From Olsenella timonensis (GTDB lineage Bacteria; Actinomycetota; Coriobacteriia; Coriobacteriales; Atopobiaceae), in NCBI RefSeq assembly GCF_900119915.1, contig NZ_LT635455.1, positions 682,001 through 746,000 of the forward strand: 64,000 nucleotides of DNA, given 5' to 3'. This document shows, one piece after another, positions 52,150 to 59,864 of the stretch. The notes beneath the pieces were generated by a model that was not told the DNA's origin, made no database searches, and saw only the letters and a program-made list of their open reading frames with translations. The stretch's first letter is position 1. Each line of letters begins with the position of its first letter. Made by a program: the position numbers and the translations under genes.

Positions 52150-52335
52150 ATGAACGTGGAAGACCTCATCGCCCGTATGACGCTCGAGCAGAAGTGCGCG
52201 CTGCTCTCGGGGGCGACGGAGTTCACCACCCGTCCCTTCCCGGCGCTCGGCATTCCCGAGCTGCGCTTCTCGGACGGCCCGAGCGGGCTGCGCAAGCAGG
52301 CGGGCGCGTCCGACCACCTGGGGCTCAACCCGTCT
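52150..52335 (+). pseudogene. 5' remnant of a GH3 beta-glucosidase gene
   Basis: The first 62 codons read like the N-terminus of a glycoside hydrolase family 3 beta-glucosidase: MTLEQKCALLSGATEF and LRFSDGPSGLRKQ, then HLGLNPS. Normal enzymes continue for about 700 residues; here the homology ends abruptly at about 52335 and non-coding repeats begin at 52351. AAGGAGACCC still precedes the ATG. The frame stays open further, but that translation is Arg-rich and unrelated. No 3' remnant is seen before the next gene. Confidence 0.75.
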
Positions 52336-52350
52336 CCGTGCGCGCCTGGA

Positions 52351-52426
52351 CCCGCCGAGACGGAGCGGATGCGGAAAACGGCGCCCCTGGAGGGCCGATT
52401 TTCCGTAGTTGCTCCGTCTCGGCGGG
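52351..52426. repeat. 16-bp inverted repeat at the GH3 break point
   Basis: CCCGCCGAGACGGAGC (52351-52366) and its exact complement (52411-52426) enclose 44 bases containing GGAAAACGGC and GCCGATTTTCC, which pair with one bulge. Downstream, GGCGGGTTTGGGTTCGG occurs at 52421 and again near 52463, in G/T-rich DNA up to about 52540. No gene is seen between 52336 and 52583 apart from the remnant's tail. CATAAT at about 52549 may serve the next gene. Confidence 0.8.
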
Positions 52427-52583
52427 TTTGGGTTCGGCGGTCTGGGTTCAGCGGGTGGAGGAGGCGGGTTTGGGTTCGGGTTGCTTGGGTACGGCTGGCG
52501 GGGGGCGGACGTCGGTGGGCGAGGGGAACGGCGTGCCGTGGAATGGGGCATAATCGAGAGAGACCACGACGAAAGGGCCCTCG

Positions 52584-53549
52584 ATGCCTGCCATCCTCAC
52601 GCATGACCTCTTCGGTCGCGGCGTCCTCGAGGACGCCGCCAGCCTCCTCAAGATGCGCTCCGTCGACGAGCGCGACGCATTCCTCCTGGGCAACCAGGGC
52701 CCGGACCCGCTCTTCTACCTCGCGATCGACCCGCTCATGCACAAGTGGCGCCCGCTCGGCAACGCCCTGCACGAGGCCGCGCCCGCAGAGGTCCTGCTCG
52801 CCATGCGGGAGGCCGCGCTGCGCCTGGAGGGCCGCGAGCGCTCCGTCGCGCGCGCCTACGTGGCCGGCTTCGCCTGCCACTGGCTGCTCGACTCCACGGT
52901 GCACCCCTTCGTCTACTTCTGGCAGAACGGCATCACCTCGGCGGGCGTGAGCGGCCTCGACGAGGCGGCCGCCCCGCGAGTTCACGCGGAGATAGAGCGC
53001 GACCTCGACGAGATGGTGCTCTTCTCGACGACCGGGCGCACGGTCGAGCGCTGGCGCCCGCACGAGCGGACCCTCGCCGCCTCGCGCCCCGTCCTCGCCG
53101 CGATTGACAAGCTCTACTTCTACGCGGCGCTCTGGGTCTTCGAGCGCGCGATCGACCCGCGCACGTTCTCCACCGCGGTGCGCGAGTTCCGTCTCGTCCA
53201 GCGCGTCTTTGACTCGCCCTCGGGCGGCAAGCGCCGGCTCCTGGGCACCGTGGAGCGCCTGGCGACGCGCCAGCGCTTCTCGCTCGTGTGCTCGATGTCG
53301 CATCGCGTGCGCCCGGAGGACACCTCCGACTTTGACAACCGCGAGCGCCGCCCGTGGGAGAACCCCTTCACCCACGAGGTCTCCACGGCGAGCTTCTGGG
53401 ACCTCTTCGACGCCGCCCGCGCCCGCGTGCTGCCCGTCCTGGACGAGCTGCTCTCGGCGGAGCTGGACCTGGACGGCGCCCGCGGGCTCACGGCGGACCT
53501 CAACTTCGAGGGCGCCCCCACCCCGCCCGGCGAGAAGATCGCGTGGTAG
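52584..53549 (+). CDS. Zinc-dependent phospholipase C-like protein
   Basis: A 321-residue protein resembling the Zn-dependent PLC/S1-P1 nuclease-like family found widely in Gram-positive anaerobes. THDLFGRGV (first His and Asp), LGNQGPDPLFY and GFACHWLLDSTVHPFVY contain the expected metal-binding His/Asp pattern. No signal peptide, so it is probably cytoplasmic, and the actual substrate is uncertain. GAAAGGG precedes the ATG. The stop overlaps the vsr start region. Confidence 0.8.
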   Translation: MPAILTHDLFGRGVLEDAASLLKMRSVDERDAFLLGNQGPDPLFYLAIDPLMHKWRPLGNALHEAAPAEVLLAMREAALRLEGRERSVARAYVAGFACHWLLDSTVHPFVYFWQNGITSAGVSGLDEAAAPRVHAEIERDLDEMVLFSTTGRTVERWRPHERTLAASRPVLAAIDKLYFYAALWVFERAIDPRTFSTAVREFRLVQRVFDSPSGGKRRLLGTVERLATRQRFSLVCSMSHRVRPEDTSDFDNRERRPWENPFTHEVSTASFWDLFDAARARVLPVLDELLSAELDLDGARGLTADLNFEGAPTPPGEKIAW

Positions 53550-54073
53550 CGCACGCGCGCGTCCCCGAGGCGTCCTCGGAGGCGACGCGCCACGTCATGC
53601 AGGCCAACCGCTCGAAGAACACCTCCCCCGAGCTCAGGGTCCGCGCCGCCCTGCGCGCCGTCGGGCTCACCGGCTACCGCCTCCACTGGAAGGGCGCGCC
53701 GGGCAAGCCCGACGTGTGCTTCCCGGGAAGGCGCGTGGCGATCCAGGTGAACGGCTGCTTCTGGCACCGATGCCCGCACTGCTCGCCCTCCCGACCCAAG
53801 ACGCACCCCGAGTTCTGGGAGGAGAAGTTCGCGCGCAACCGGGCGCGCGACGAGCGCAACGCCCGCCTCATGCTGGAGCAGGGGTGGACGCTGCTCGTTG
53901 TGTGGGAGTGCCAGCTCGCCCGCGGCCGCCTCGAGGCCACGATGGCGCGCGTCGTCTCGGAGGTGCGCGCCGCCGGGGAGGGCAGGCTGCCGGCGCACGT
54001 GGTCGACGTCGGGGCGCCCCCCGCCTGGCGCCTGCGGCTGGCGCGGGCGCGGCGGAGGGCGCGCCGCCGCTAG
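53543..54073 (+). CDS. vsr: Very short patch repair endonuclease (Vsr)
   Basis: I place the start at GTG 53543, which overlaps the upstream stop; ATG at 53597 would remove part of the family N-terminus. About 176 residues. RHVMQANRSKNTSPELRVR, LHWKGAPGKPDVCFPGRRVA (catalytic Asp) and VNGCFWHRCPHCS (catalytic His and zinc ligands) are hallmarks. Vsr nicks 5' of T in T:G mismatches arising from deaminated 5-methylcytosine. No cytosine methyltransferase gene is in the window, so it is an orphan locally. The C-terminus is unusually Arg-rich. Confidence 0.9.
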   Translation: MVAHARVPEASSEATRHVMQANRSKNTSPELRVRAALRAVGLTGYRLHWKGAPGKPDVCFPGRRVAIQVNGCFWHRCPHCSPSRPKTHPEFWEEKFARNRARDERNARLMLEQGWTLLVVWECQLARGRLEATMARVVSEVRAAGEGRLPAHVVDVGAPPAWRLRLARARRRARRR

Positions 54074-54178
54074 GGGACGCGGGACCGCTCACCTGCGCGT
54101 GCGCCCCCGCGCGGCGCGGGTGGTGCTAGGCTGGTCCGGACGGGCGAGAAGAGCGACGAGTCATCGAGGGGGTCGGTC

Positions 54179-54958
54179 ATGGCGACCTACGTGTTCTCCG
54201 ACGTGCACGGGCACCGTGCCACGCTCGAGCGCGCCCTCGAGCGCGTCTCGCCGGGGGCGGGAGACTCGATCTTCTGCCTGGGCGACATGATCGACCGCGG
54301 GCCTGACCCGGTGGGCGTGCTGCGCCTCGTGCGGGGCCTGCCGAACGCGACGGCGCTCCTCGGCAACCACGAGGACCTGATGCTCGAGTGCCTGCACGAC
54401 GAGTCCGACGCGCTCGCGGCCATGAACTGGGCCATCAACGGCGGCGCCGTCACCTCCGAGGGCCTCGCGAAGCTGCCGGCAGGGGAGCTCGAGGAGCTGC
54501 TGGGATGGGTCCGGGACCGTCCTCGCAGCGCCCGGGTTCGCGTGGGCGGGCGGCTCTACCTGCTGGCGCACGCGGGCGTGAACCCGGGCGTCGTCACCCC
54601 CGAGGCCTGGGACGACGACGCTGCCGCAGCCTACCTCGCCGCGCAGAGCGCCGAGGACCTCACGTGGATCCGCGAGGAGTTCTGGGGCGCCCCGCACGGC
54701 CTCTCGGGAGAGGACGGGACCGGGCCGGTGGTGGTGGCCGGTCACACGCCGACCCCCTACCTCGAGCGCATGGCCTGCGAGCTCGACCGCAGCCCGGTCG
54801 GCGACGACGGCCTCGCGCGCATGGTCCGCGCGGGCGCCGAGCGGGACCGCTGGGACGTCGACTGCGGCGCCGCGGGCGGCGCCGGCTTTGGCCAGGTGCT
54901 CGTGCTGCGCCTCGACGACGGCGAGGAGTTCTACGAGCCCGTCCTCGAGGGGGAGTAG
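54179..54958 (+). CDS. Metallophosphoesterase (PPP-family-like phosphatase)
   Basis: A 259-residue calcineurin-type phosphoesterase. Metal-site blocks are in order: YVFSDVHGHRATLERAL, CLGDMIDRGPDPVGVL, LLGNHEDLML, LLAHAGVNPG and VVAGHTPTPYL. It resembles bacterial PrpA/ApaH-like Ser/Thr phosphatases or dinucleoside polyphosphatases. GAGGGGGTC precedes the ATG; a TAGGCT near 54126 may be its -10, and a GGCGAGAAG motif is at 54143. The SGNH-GNAT fusion gene follows after five bases. Confidence 0.85.
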   Translation: MATYVFSDVHGHRATLERALERVSPGAGDSIFCLGDMIDRGPDPVGVLRLVRGLPNATALLGNHEDLMLECLHDESDALAAMNWAINGGAVTSEGLAKLPAGELEELLGWVRDRPRSARVRVGGRLYLLAHAGVNPGVVTPEAWDDDAAAAYLAAQSAEDLTWIREEFWGAPHGLSGEDGTGPVVVAGHTPTPYLERMACELDRSPVGDDGLARMVRAGAERDRWDVDCGAAGGAGFGQVLVLRLDDGEEFYEPVLEGE

Positions 54959-54963
54959 CGAGG

Positions 54964-56757
54964 ATGCCGACCGGGGTCGTCGCGTCCGCGGCGGATTATC
55001 TTCACGGGGCGGTCGACGTCGTCGACGTCGGGGACGGCTGGGTTCGCCCGTCGCGCCTCTCGGCCGCGCAGCTGCGCGCGCTGGGCAGCGTCCGCGCCTG
55101 GCACCCGGGGCTCTACCGGCAGATGGCCGCCTGCACGGCGGGCGTGACCGTCGAGTTCGAGACCAGCGCCGGGGAGGTCTCGCTCGAGCTGCGCGTGGGG
55201 GCGGTCCCGCCCGCCACGGCCTCCGTCCTGGCCGACGTGGCACGGCACACGGGCGTCGAGCCGGGGCGCCCCGACGCCGTCTACGCGGACGTCGGCGGGC
55301 GTCACCTGGGCCCGCTCCTGCCCGGCGAGGACGGCCTTCTCACCCTGGACCTCGCCGACCCGGACGCCGCCGTCCTGACCCTACCGGGGCTCGGCGAGCC
55401 GCAGCGGGTGCGCGTGTGGCTGCCCTGCCTGGCTCCCTGCGAGGTGCGCTCCGTGATCACGGACGGCGCCCCGGCGGCTCCGGTCGCCGCGAGGCCCGTG
55501 CTGCTCGTGCTCGGCGACTCGATCGCGCAGGGCTTCTGGGCGGAGGACGCGTCGCGCACGTGGCCGGCGCTTCTCGCCGAGCACCTCGGCCTCGACCTCG
55601 TGAACCAGGGCGTGTGCGGCCAGGTCTTCCAGCCCGGGACGCTCGCGGGCCTCGAGGGCGTTGACGTGGCGGCCGTGGTCGTCGAGTTTGGCGAGAACTA
55701 TCGCTTCGAGCCGTGCGACGAGGGGTCCGTGGCGCGCGACGTGCGCTCCTACCTGGACGAGGTCGCCGCGTCCTGGCCCGAGGCACCCGTCTGGGTCCTC
55801 ACGACGCCCCCGCACCTGGAGGTCGCCTATCCCACGCACCCGCGCAGCTGCGCCGCGGCGGTCGACCGCATCGTCGCCGACGCCGTGGCGCCCCGCGAGC
55901 AGATGCGGCTCGTCGACGCCTCCGCCCTGCTCGACCGCCACCTCCTGCCGCGCCTCCTGGCCGACGGGTCTGATCACCCGGGCCCCGAGGGGCAGCTCAT
56001 GCTCGCGCGGCGGCTCGCCTTCGTGATGGACGCCACCGCCGACGACGAGGCGACGCGCCGCGAGCGCGCGCTCGCGATCGCGCGGGGCGCCGGCGACGAG
56101 GCGCTGCCCGTGGCCGACGCGCTCTCGCGCGGCGCGGGCGACGTGCGCCTCGCCGATGAGGGGGCGGTGATCGTGGACGTCCCGGACGGCGTCCGCCTCG
56201 TCTGGGCGCGCGACCGCGCCCTCGTGGGCCGTGCGCTCGAGTGCCTGGGCGCGGCGCCGGTGAGCTGCGTCTGCGGCGGGCGCCCCGTGGCGCGTGAGGC
56301 CGCGCGCGCCGTGCGGGGCAAGGCGCGCGCCTGCGAGCTCGTCGTGTGGCGCCGGCGCGAGCCGCCCGAGCCCGACGACGCTCGCGACCTGCGCACGCTC
56401 ACGCCCGCCTATGCCGGCGCCATCCTCGAGCGCTACAGCCACCCCGAGTACCTGCGCCCCGGCGAGCTGGAGGCGCTCCTCGCCGCCGGGCGCGTGATCG
56501 GCGGCTTTGAGGACGGGAGGCTCGTGGGGTTTGTCGGCGAGCACCCGCACGGGGCGATGGGCATGCTCGAGGTCGTCGAGGGGGCACGGCGTCGCGGCTG
56601 GGGCCGGGCCCTCGCCGCGGCGAAGGTCCGCCAGCTCCTGGGGGAGGGCAGGCTGCCCTGGGCCGAGGTGTGGCCCGAAAACAGGGCGTCGCTCGCGCTG
56701 GAGCGGGCGATGGGCTTCGAGGTCCTGGAGGGCGGCCGGCTCTGGTACGTTTCCTAG
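54964..56757 (+). CDS. SGNH hydrolase fused to GNAT acetyltransferase
   Basis: The ATG at 54964 (AGCGAGG upstream) gives 597 residues. Residues about 1-170 form a beta-sandwich like the N-terminal domain of some SGNH esterases. The GDSL/SGNH domain (about 177-360) has VLGDSIAQGFWAED (Ser) and DGSDHPGPEGQLML (Asp-x-x-His). The C-terminal part (about 370-597) ends in a GNAT fold: GARRRGWGRALAAAKVRQLL is the acetyl-CoA loop, WPENRASLALERAMGFE the closing segment. The combination suggests an enzyme that deacylates and reacylates a carbohydrate or a small molecule; no signal peptide. Confidence 0.8.
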   Translation: MPTGVVASAADYLHGAVDVVDVGDGWVRPSRLSAAQLRALGSVRAWHPGLYRQMAACTAGVTVEFETSAGEVSLELRVGAVPPATASVLADVARHTGVEPGRPDAVYADVGGRHLGPLLPGEDGLLTLDLADPDAAVLTLPGLGEPQRVRVWLPCLAPCEVRSVITDGAPAAPVAARPVLLVLGDSIAQGFWAEDASRTWPALLAEHLGLDLVNQGVCGQVFQPGTLAGLEGVDVAAVVVEFGENYRFEPCDEGSVARDVRSYLDEVAASWPEAPVWVLTTPPHLEVAYPTHPRSCAAAVDRIVADAVAPREQMRLVDASALLDRHLLPRLLADGSDHPGPEGQLMLARRLAFVMDATADDEATRRERALAIARGAGDEALPVADALSRGAGDVRLADEGAVIVDVPDGVRLVWARDRALVGRALECLGAAPVSCVCGGRPVAREAARAVRGKARACELVVWRRREPPEPDDARDLRTLTPAYAGAILERYSHPEYLRPGELEALLAAGRVIGGFEDGRLVGFVGEHPHGAMGMLEVVEGARRRGWGRALAAAKVRQLLGEGRLPWAEVWPENRASLALERAMGFEVLEGGRLWYVS

Positions 56758-56902
56758 GCGCTGCCCCGCCCGTCCGACTTCATCAAAGGTCCACACAAAA
56801 CGAGCCCGCTGGCGGCAATCTTTGTCTTTGTCCGCGCCAACACCTACAATGCGCGTGCTGCGCATGACGCGCATGCTGCGAAAGGACAGAAACGAGGAAA
56901 CC

Positions 56903-58294
56903 ATGAGCAACCTCCGCTGCCGCGCGCTCGAGGACGAGTACCTCGGCATCCTGCGCGACCTTGACGGAGACGCCGAGGGCCGCGCCCTCGCCGCGACCTA
57001 CCTCGCCTCCGCCCATCCCGTGGCAAACCGCGAGGGCACCCCGACCTGGGCGCTCACGCCCAAGGTCCTCTCGAGCGCGGAGCTGGGCATCCTGCGCGAG
57101 GCGGCAGAGACGTTCGGCCGCATCCTCGAGAAGGTCACGGCGCGCTTCCGCTCGGACGCCGACCTGCGCGCCCGCTTCGGCCTGCCGACCGAGCTGGAGG
57201 AGCTCGCGCTCGTCCCCACCGGATACGACCGCAACGTCCCCTTCGCCCGCGTGGACGTGCTCTTTGACGAGGAGACCGGGGACTTCACGCTCGTCGGCGC
57301 CGCGACCGACAGCTCGCTCGGCATGACCTCCTCCGTGGAGGTGACGCGCGCGGTCCAGCTCACCGAGGCGTACCGCCGCTTCGCCGAGCTCCACCCCGGC
57401 ATCGAGACCTTCGACGTCACGGGCGGCGTGATCGACGCGCTGCGAGAGACCTACCAGTCCTGGGCGAACGCCGACACGGGCACCAGGCACCCCGAGCGGC
57501 CCGCGGTGGGCATCGTCGACTATCCCGAGAGCGCCACGGCGAGCGAGTTCGCCGACATCGTGGAGCGCCTCGCCGACGAGGGCGTCTTCGCGCGCCTCGT
57601 GGACATCCGCGACCTGCGCATCGAGGAGGCTGGCGGGATCTACCGGCTGGTCGACTCCCAGGGACCGATCGCCTGCGTCTACCGTCGCGTCCTGCTCTCG
57701 GAGATGGTCGAGAAGCCCTGCGAGGGCGCCCGGGCGCTCGTGGAGGCGGCCCGCCGCGGCCTCGCCTGCGTGATTGGCGGCTTTGGCACCTGGCCGGTCT
57801 CCACCAACGCCCTGTTCGCGGTGCTCTCCTCCGACGCCATGGAGGACGTGCTCGACCACGAGGAGCTCGCGTTCGTCCGCGCGCACGTCCCCGAGACGCA
57901 CGTGCTCGACCGCACCTCCGACCTCGCGCCGTACCTCGCCGAGCCCGAGCGCTGGCTCGCCCGCCCTGCCGGCGCCTACCGCGCCAACGAGGCGGTCGCC
58001 GGCGCCTCGTGCGCCGACCGAGACGACTGGTGGCGCATCCTGCTCGGCTGTGCCGAGGAGGGCGGCGTCGTCCAGGCCATGGGCACGCCCTGCCGCTCGA
58101 GCGTGGTGCTGGGCGCCCCGGCGGTGGGGGACGACGGCCACCGCGCGGGCGAGGCCGTCGAGGTGGAGAACATCCTCGGGCTGTTCCTCTTCCGCGGCGA
58201 GTTTGGCGGCGTCTACGCACGTGGCGGCTACGACGGCGCGATCGGCCCCTGGTCCAACCGTGTGACCATGGGCTGCCTCGTGGCGCGCGACTAG
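56903..58294 (+). CDS. Circularly permuted ATP-grasp-like protein (glutathionylspermidine synthase-related)
   Basis: The ATG at 56903 has GAGGAAACC upstream. The 463-residue protein resembles permuted ATP-grasp ligases: PFARVDVLFDEETGDF, GIVDYPES, then IACVYRRVLLSEMVE, GFGTWPVSTNALFAVLSS and HEELAFVRAHVPETHVLDR follow the order seen in glutathionylspermidine-synthase-like enzymes. The usual metal-binding E-x-N of the family (for example EINAR) is not clear to me, so activity is uncertain. TACAAT near 56845 may be a -10. The dGTPase-like gene follows after eight bases. Confidence 0.6.
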   Translation: MSNLRCRALEDEYLGILRDLDGDAEGRALAATYLASAHPVANREGTPTWALTPKVLSSAELGILREAAETFGRILEKVTARFRSDADLRARFGLPTELEELALVPTGYDRNVPFARVDVLFDEETGDFTLVGAATDSSLGMTSSVEVTRAVQLTEAYRRFAELHPGIETFDVTGGVIDALRETYQSWANADTGTRHPERPAVGIVDYPESATASEFADIVERLADEGVFARLVDIRDLRIEEAGGIYRLVDSQGPIACVYRRVLLSEMVEKPCEGARALVEAARRGLACVIGGFGTWPVSTNALFAVLSSDAMEDVLDHEELAFVRAHVPETHVLDRTSDLAPYLAEPERWLARPAGAYRANEAVAGASCADRDDWWRILLGCAEEGGVVQAMGTPCRSSVVLGAPAVGDDGHRAGEAVEVENILGLFLFRGEFGGVYARGGYDGAIGPWSNRVTMGCLVARD

Positions 58295-58302
58295 GGGCCG
58301 CC

Positions 58303-59553
58303 ATGAGCGAGCCTGCCGTCAACCCGCTTGCCCCCGGGCTCACGGGTCGCCTCTCCGAGCGCGCGGCCGCGCTCGTCTCGGAGCGCCTGGCTTCGGGCAG
58401 GCTGTCGCCCTACGCCTGCCGGGACGCCTCCGCCATCCGCCGCGACCCGTGCGAGCGCGACCGCGACACGGCGCTGCGCCCCGCATTCGTGCGCGACGCC
58501 GAAAAGGTCGTGCACCTGCCGGCCTACAACCGCCTGGCGGGCAAGACCCAGGTCTTCTCGTTCCGCGCCAACGACGACCTCGCGCGGCGCGGCCTGCACG
58601 TGCAGCTCGTGGCGCGCGTGGCCCGGGACATCGGCCGCGCCCTCGGGCTCAACCTCGACCTCATCGAGGCCATCGCGCTCGCCCACGACCTCGGGCACAC
58701 GCCGTTCGGCCACGCCGGCGAGCGCTTCCTGAACGACGTCTATCACGAGCGCACGGGACGATGGTTCTTTCACAACGTCCAGAGCGTGCGCGTGATGGAC
58801 GAGCTGGCGGGTCGCAACGTGAGCCTGCAGACGCTCGACGGGGCGCTCTGCCACAACGGCGAGTTCGAGCTCCAGCGCTTCGAGACGAGCGGACTGGCCG
58901 AGTTCGACACCTTCGAGCGCGTGGTCGCCTCGTGCTGGGAGCGCGGGGACGAGGCGATTGCGCACCTGCGCCCGATGACGCTCGAGGGGTGTGTCGTGCG
59001 CGTGTCCGACATCATCGCCTACGTGGGCAAGGACCGCCAGGACGCCATCCGTGCCGGCCTCTGCGACGAGGTGACCTTCGACGACGGCCTGGGCGGCGCC
59101 TACAACGCCTGGGCGCTCTCCGCCTTCGTCGCCGACGTCGTGGAGAACAGCGTCGGGGAGGACCACCTGGCCATGAGCGAGGAGGGCTTCGCCGAGATGC
59201 GCCGTGCCAAGCGCGAGAACTACGAGAAGATCTACGGGGCCGGCGAGGTCAACGGCGACTTCTCCGCCGAGATCGCCGAGCTCTTCTCGGCGCTCTACGA
59301 CCGCGAGCTGGCGGCGCTGTCGGCCGGCGACGAGTCCGCGGCCATCTTCGCCCACCACGTGGCCCCGCTCGAGCGGCGCCTGGCGTTCTACGGGCGCAGC
59401 TACGACTGGGAGAGCGACCCCGACCGCACGGTGGTGGACTTCATCTCCTCGATGACCGACGACTACTTCGTCGCCACCTGCGTCGCGGCGTTCCCGAGCG
59501 CCGCCGGGCTCTTTCCGAGCCGCGGGTACTTCTCGCCCGGCGTGCGGGCGTAG
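58303..59553 (+). CDS. dGTPase-like HD-domain triphosphohydrolase
   Basis: A 416-residue deoxynucleotide triphosphohydrolase. RDPCERDRDTALRPAF and HLPAYNRLAGKTQVF form the N-terminal signature; the HD motif is IALAHDLGHTPFGHAGE, and LDGALCHNGEFELQ and VRVSDIIAYVGKDRQDA complete the metal and substrate site. It cleaves dNTPs to nucleosides plus triphosphate and may tune pools or resist phage. The last 30 residues contain a CTTCTCGCC motif in the DNA. The 311-base gap after it holds paired-arm copy 4. Confidence 0.87.
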   Translation: MSEPAVNPLAPGLTGRLSERAAALVSERLASGRLSPYACRDASAIRRDPCERDRDTALRPAFVRDAEKVVHLPAYNRLAGKTQVFSFRANDDLARRGLHVQLVARVARDIGRALGLNLDLIEAIALAHDLGHTPFGHAGERFLNDVYHERTGRWFFHNVQSVRVMDELAGRNVSLQTLDGALCHNGEFELQRFETSGLAEFDTFERVVASCWERGDEAIAHLRPMTLEGCVVRVSDIIAYVGKDRQDAIRAGLCDEVTFDDGLGGAYNAWALSAFVADVVENSVGEDHLAMSEEGFAEMRRAKRENYEKIYGAGEVNGDFSAEIAELFSALYDRELAALSAGDESAAIFAHHVAPLERRLAFYGRSYDWESDPDRTVVDFISSMTDDYFVATCVAAFPSAAGLFPSRGYFSPGVRA

Positions 59554-59635
59554 GGCCCGCACGCGGTGCCGCCCGAGGTCCTTCTCGCCCGCCGACCCGC
59601 GCTGCCGACTCCGCGCTTCTGGCCCTGCTTTTCGC

Positions 59636-59747
59636 CGAGTGTACGAAACTGACGCAGGGGTGCTCTGTAATGATATTGTATAAGATTATCTATACGTGAT
59701 ATTGGATTAATACCTTCTGCACCGCACCGAGGAGTTTCGTACACTCG
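59636..59747. repeat. Paired-arm inverted repeat element, copy 4
   Basis: 15-bp perfect arms (59636-59650 and 59733-59747), with the shared 13-bp core at 59636-59648 and 59735-59747, core span 112. The interior is AT-rich with GTATA/TATAC around AGATTATC (near 59668-59685) and TATAAG/TAATAC hexamers. The right arm is followed by a partial duplication: ACACTCGCTGCAAG at 59741 and ACACTCGCCGCAAG at 59757. A CCTTCTCGCC motif lies upstream at 59580. The remaining gap up to rarA shows no gene. Confidence 0.88.
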
Positions 59748-59864
59748 CTGCAAGATACACTCGCCGCAAGCCGGAGGGGGCGGTTCCCAGACGCCGTCGC
59801 GACAAGGTCGGGTTTTTCCGGGCGGCTGGTGGCGCCCCGGCCCGCTGGCGTACAATCGCATGCC

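Noticed and set aside
52336-52950. Continuation of the GH3 frame
   Set aside because: The translation becomes Arg/Trp-rich with no GH3 similarity and runs out of frame through the well-supported phospholipase-like gene.
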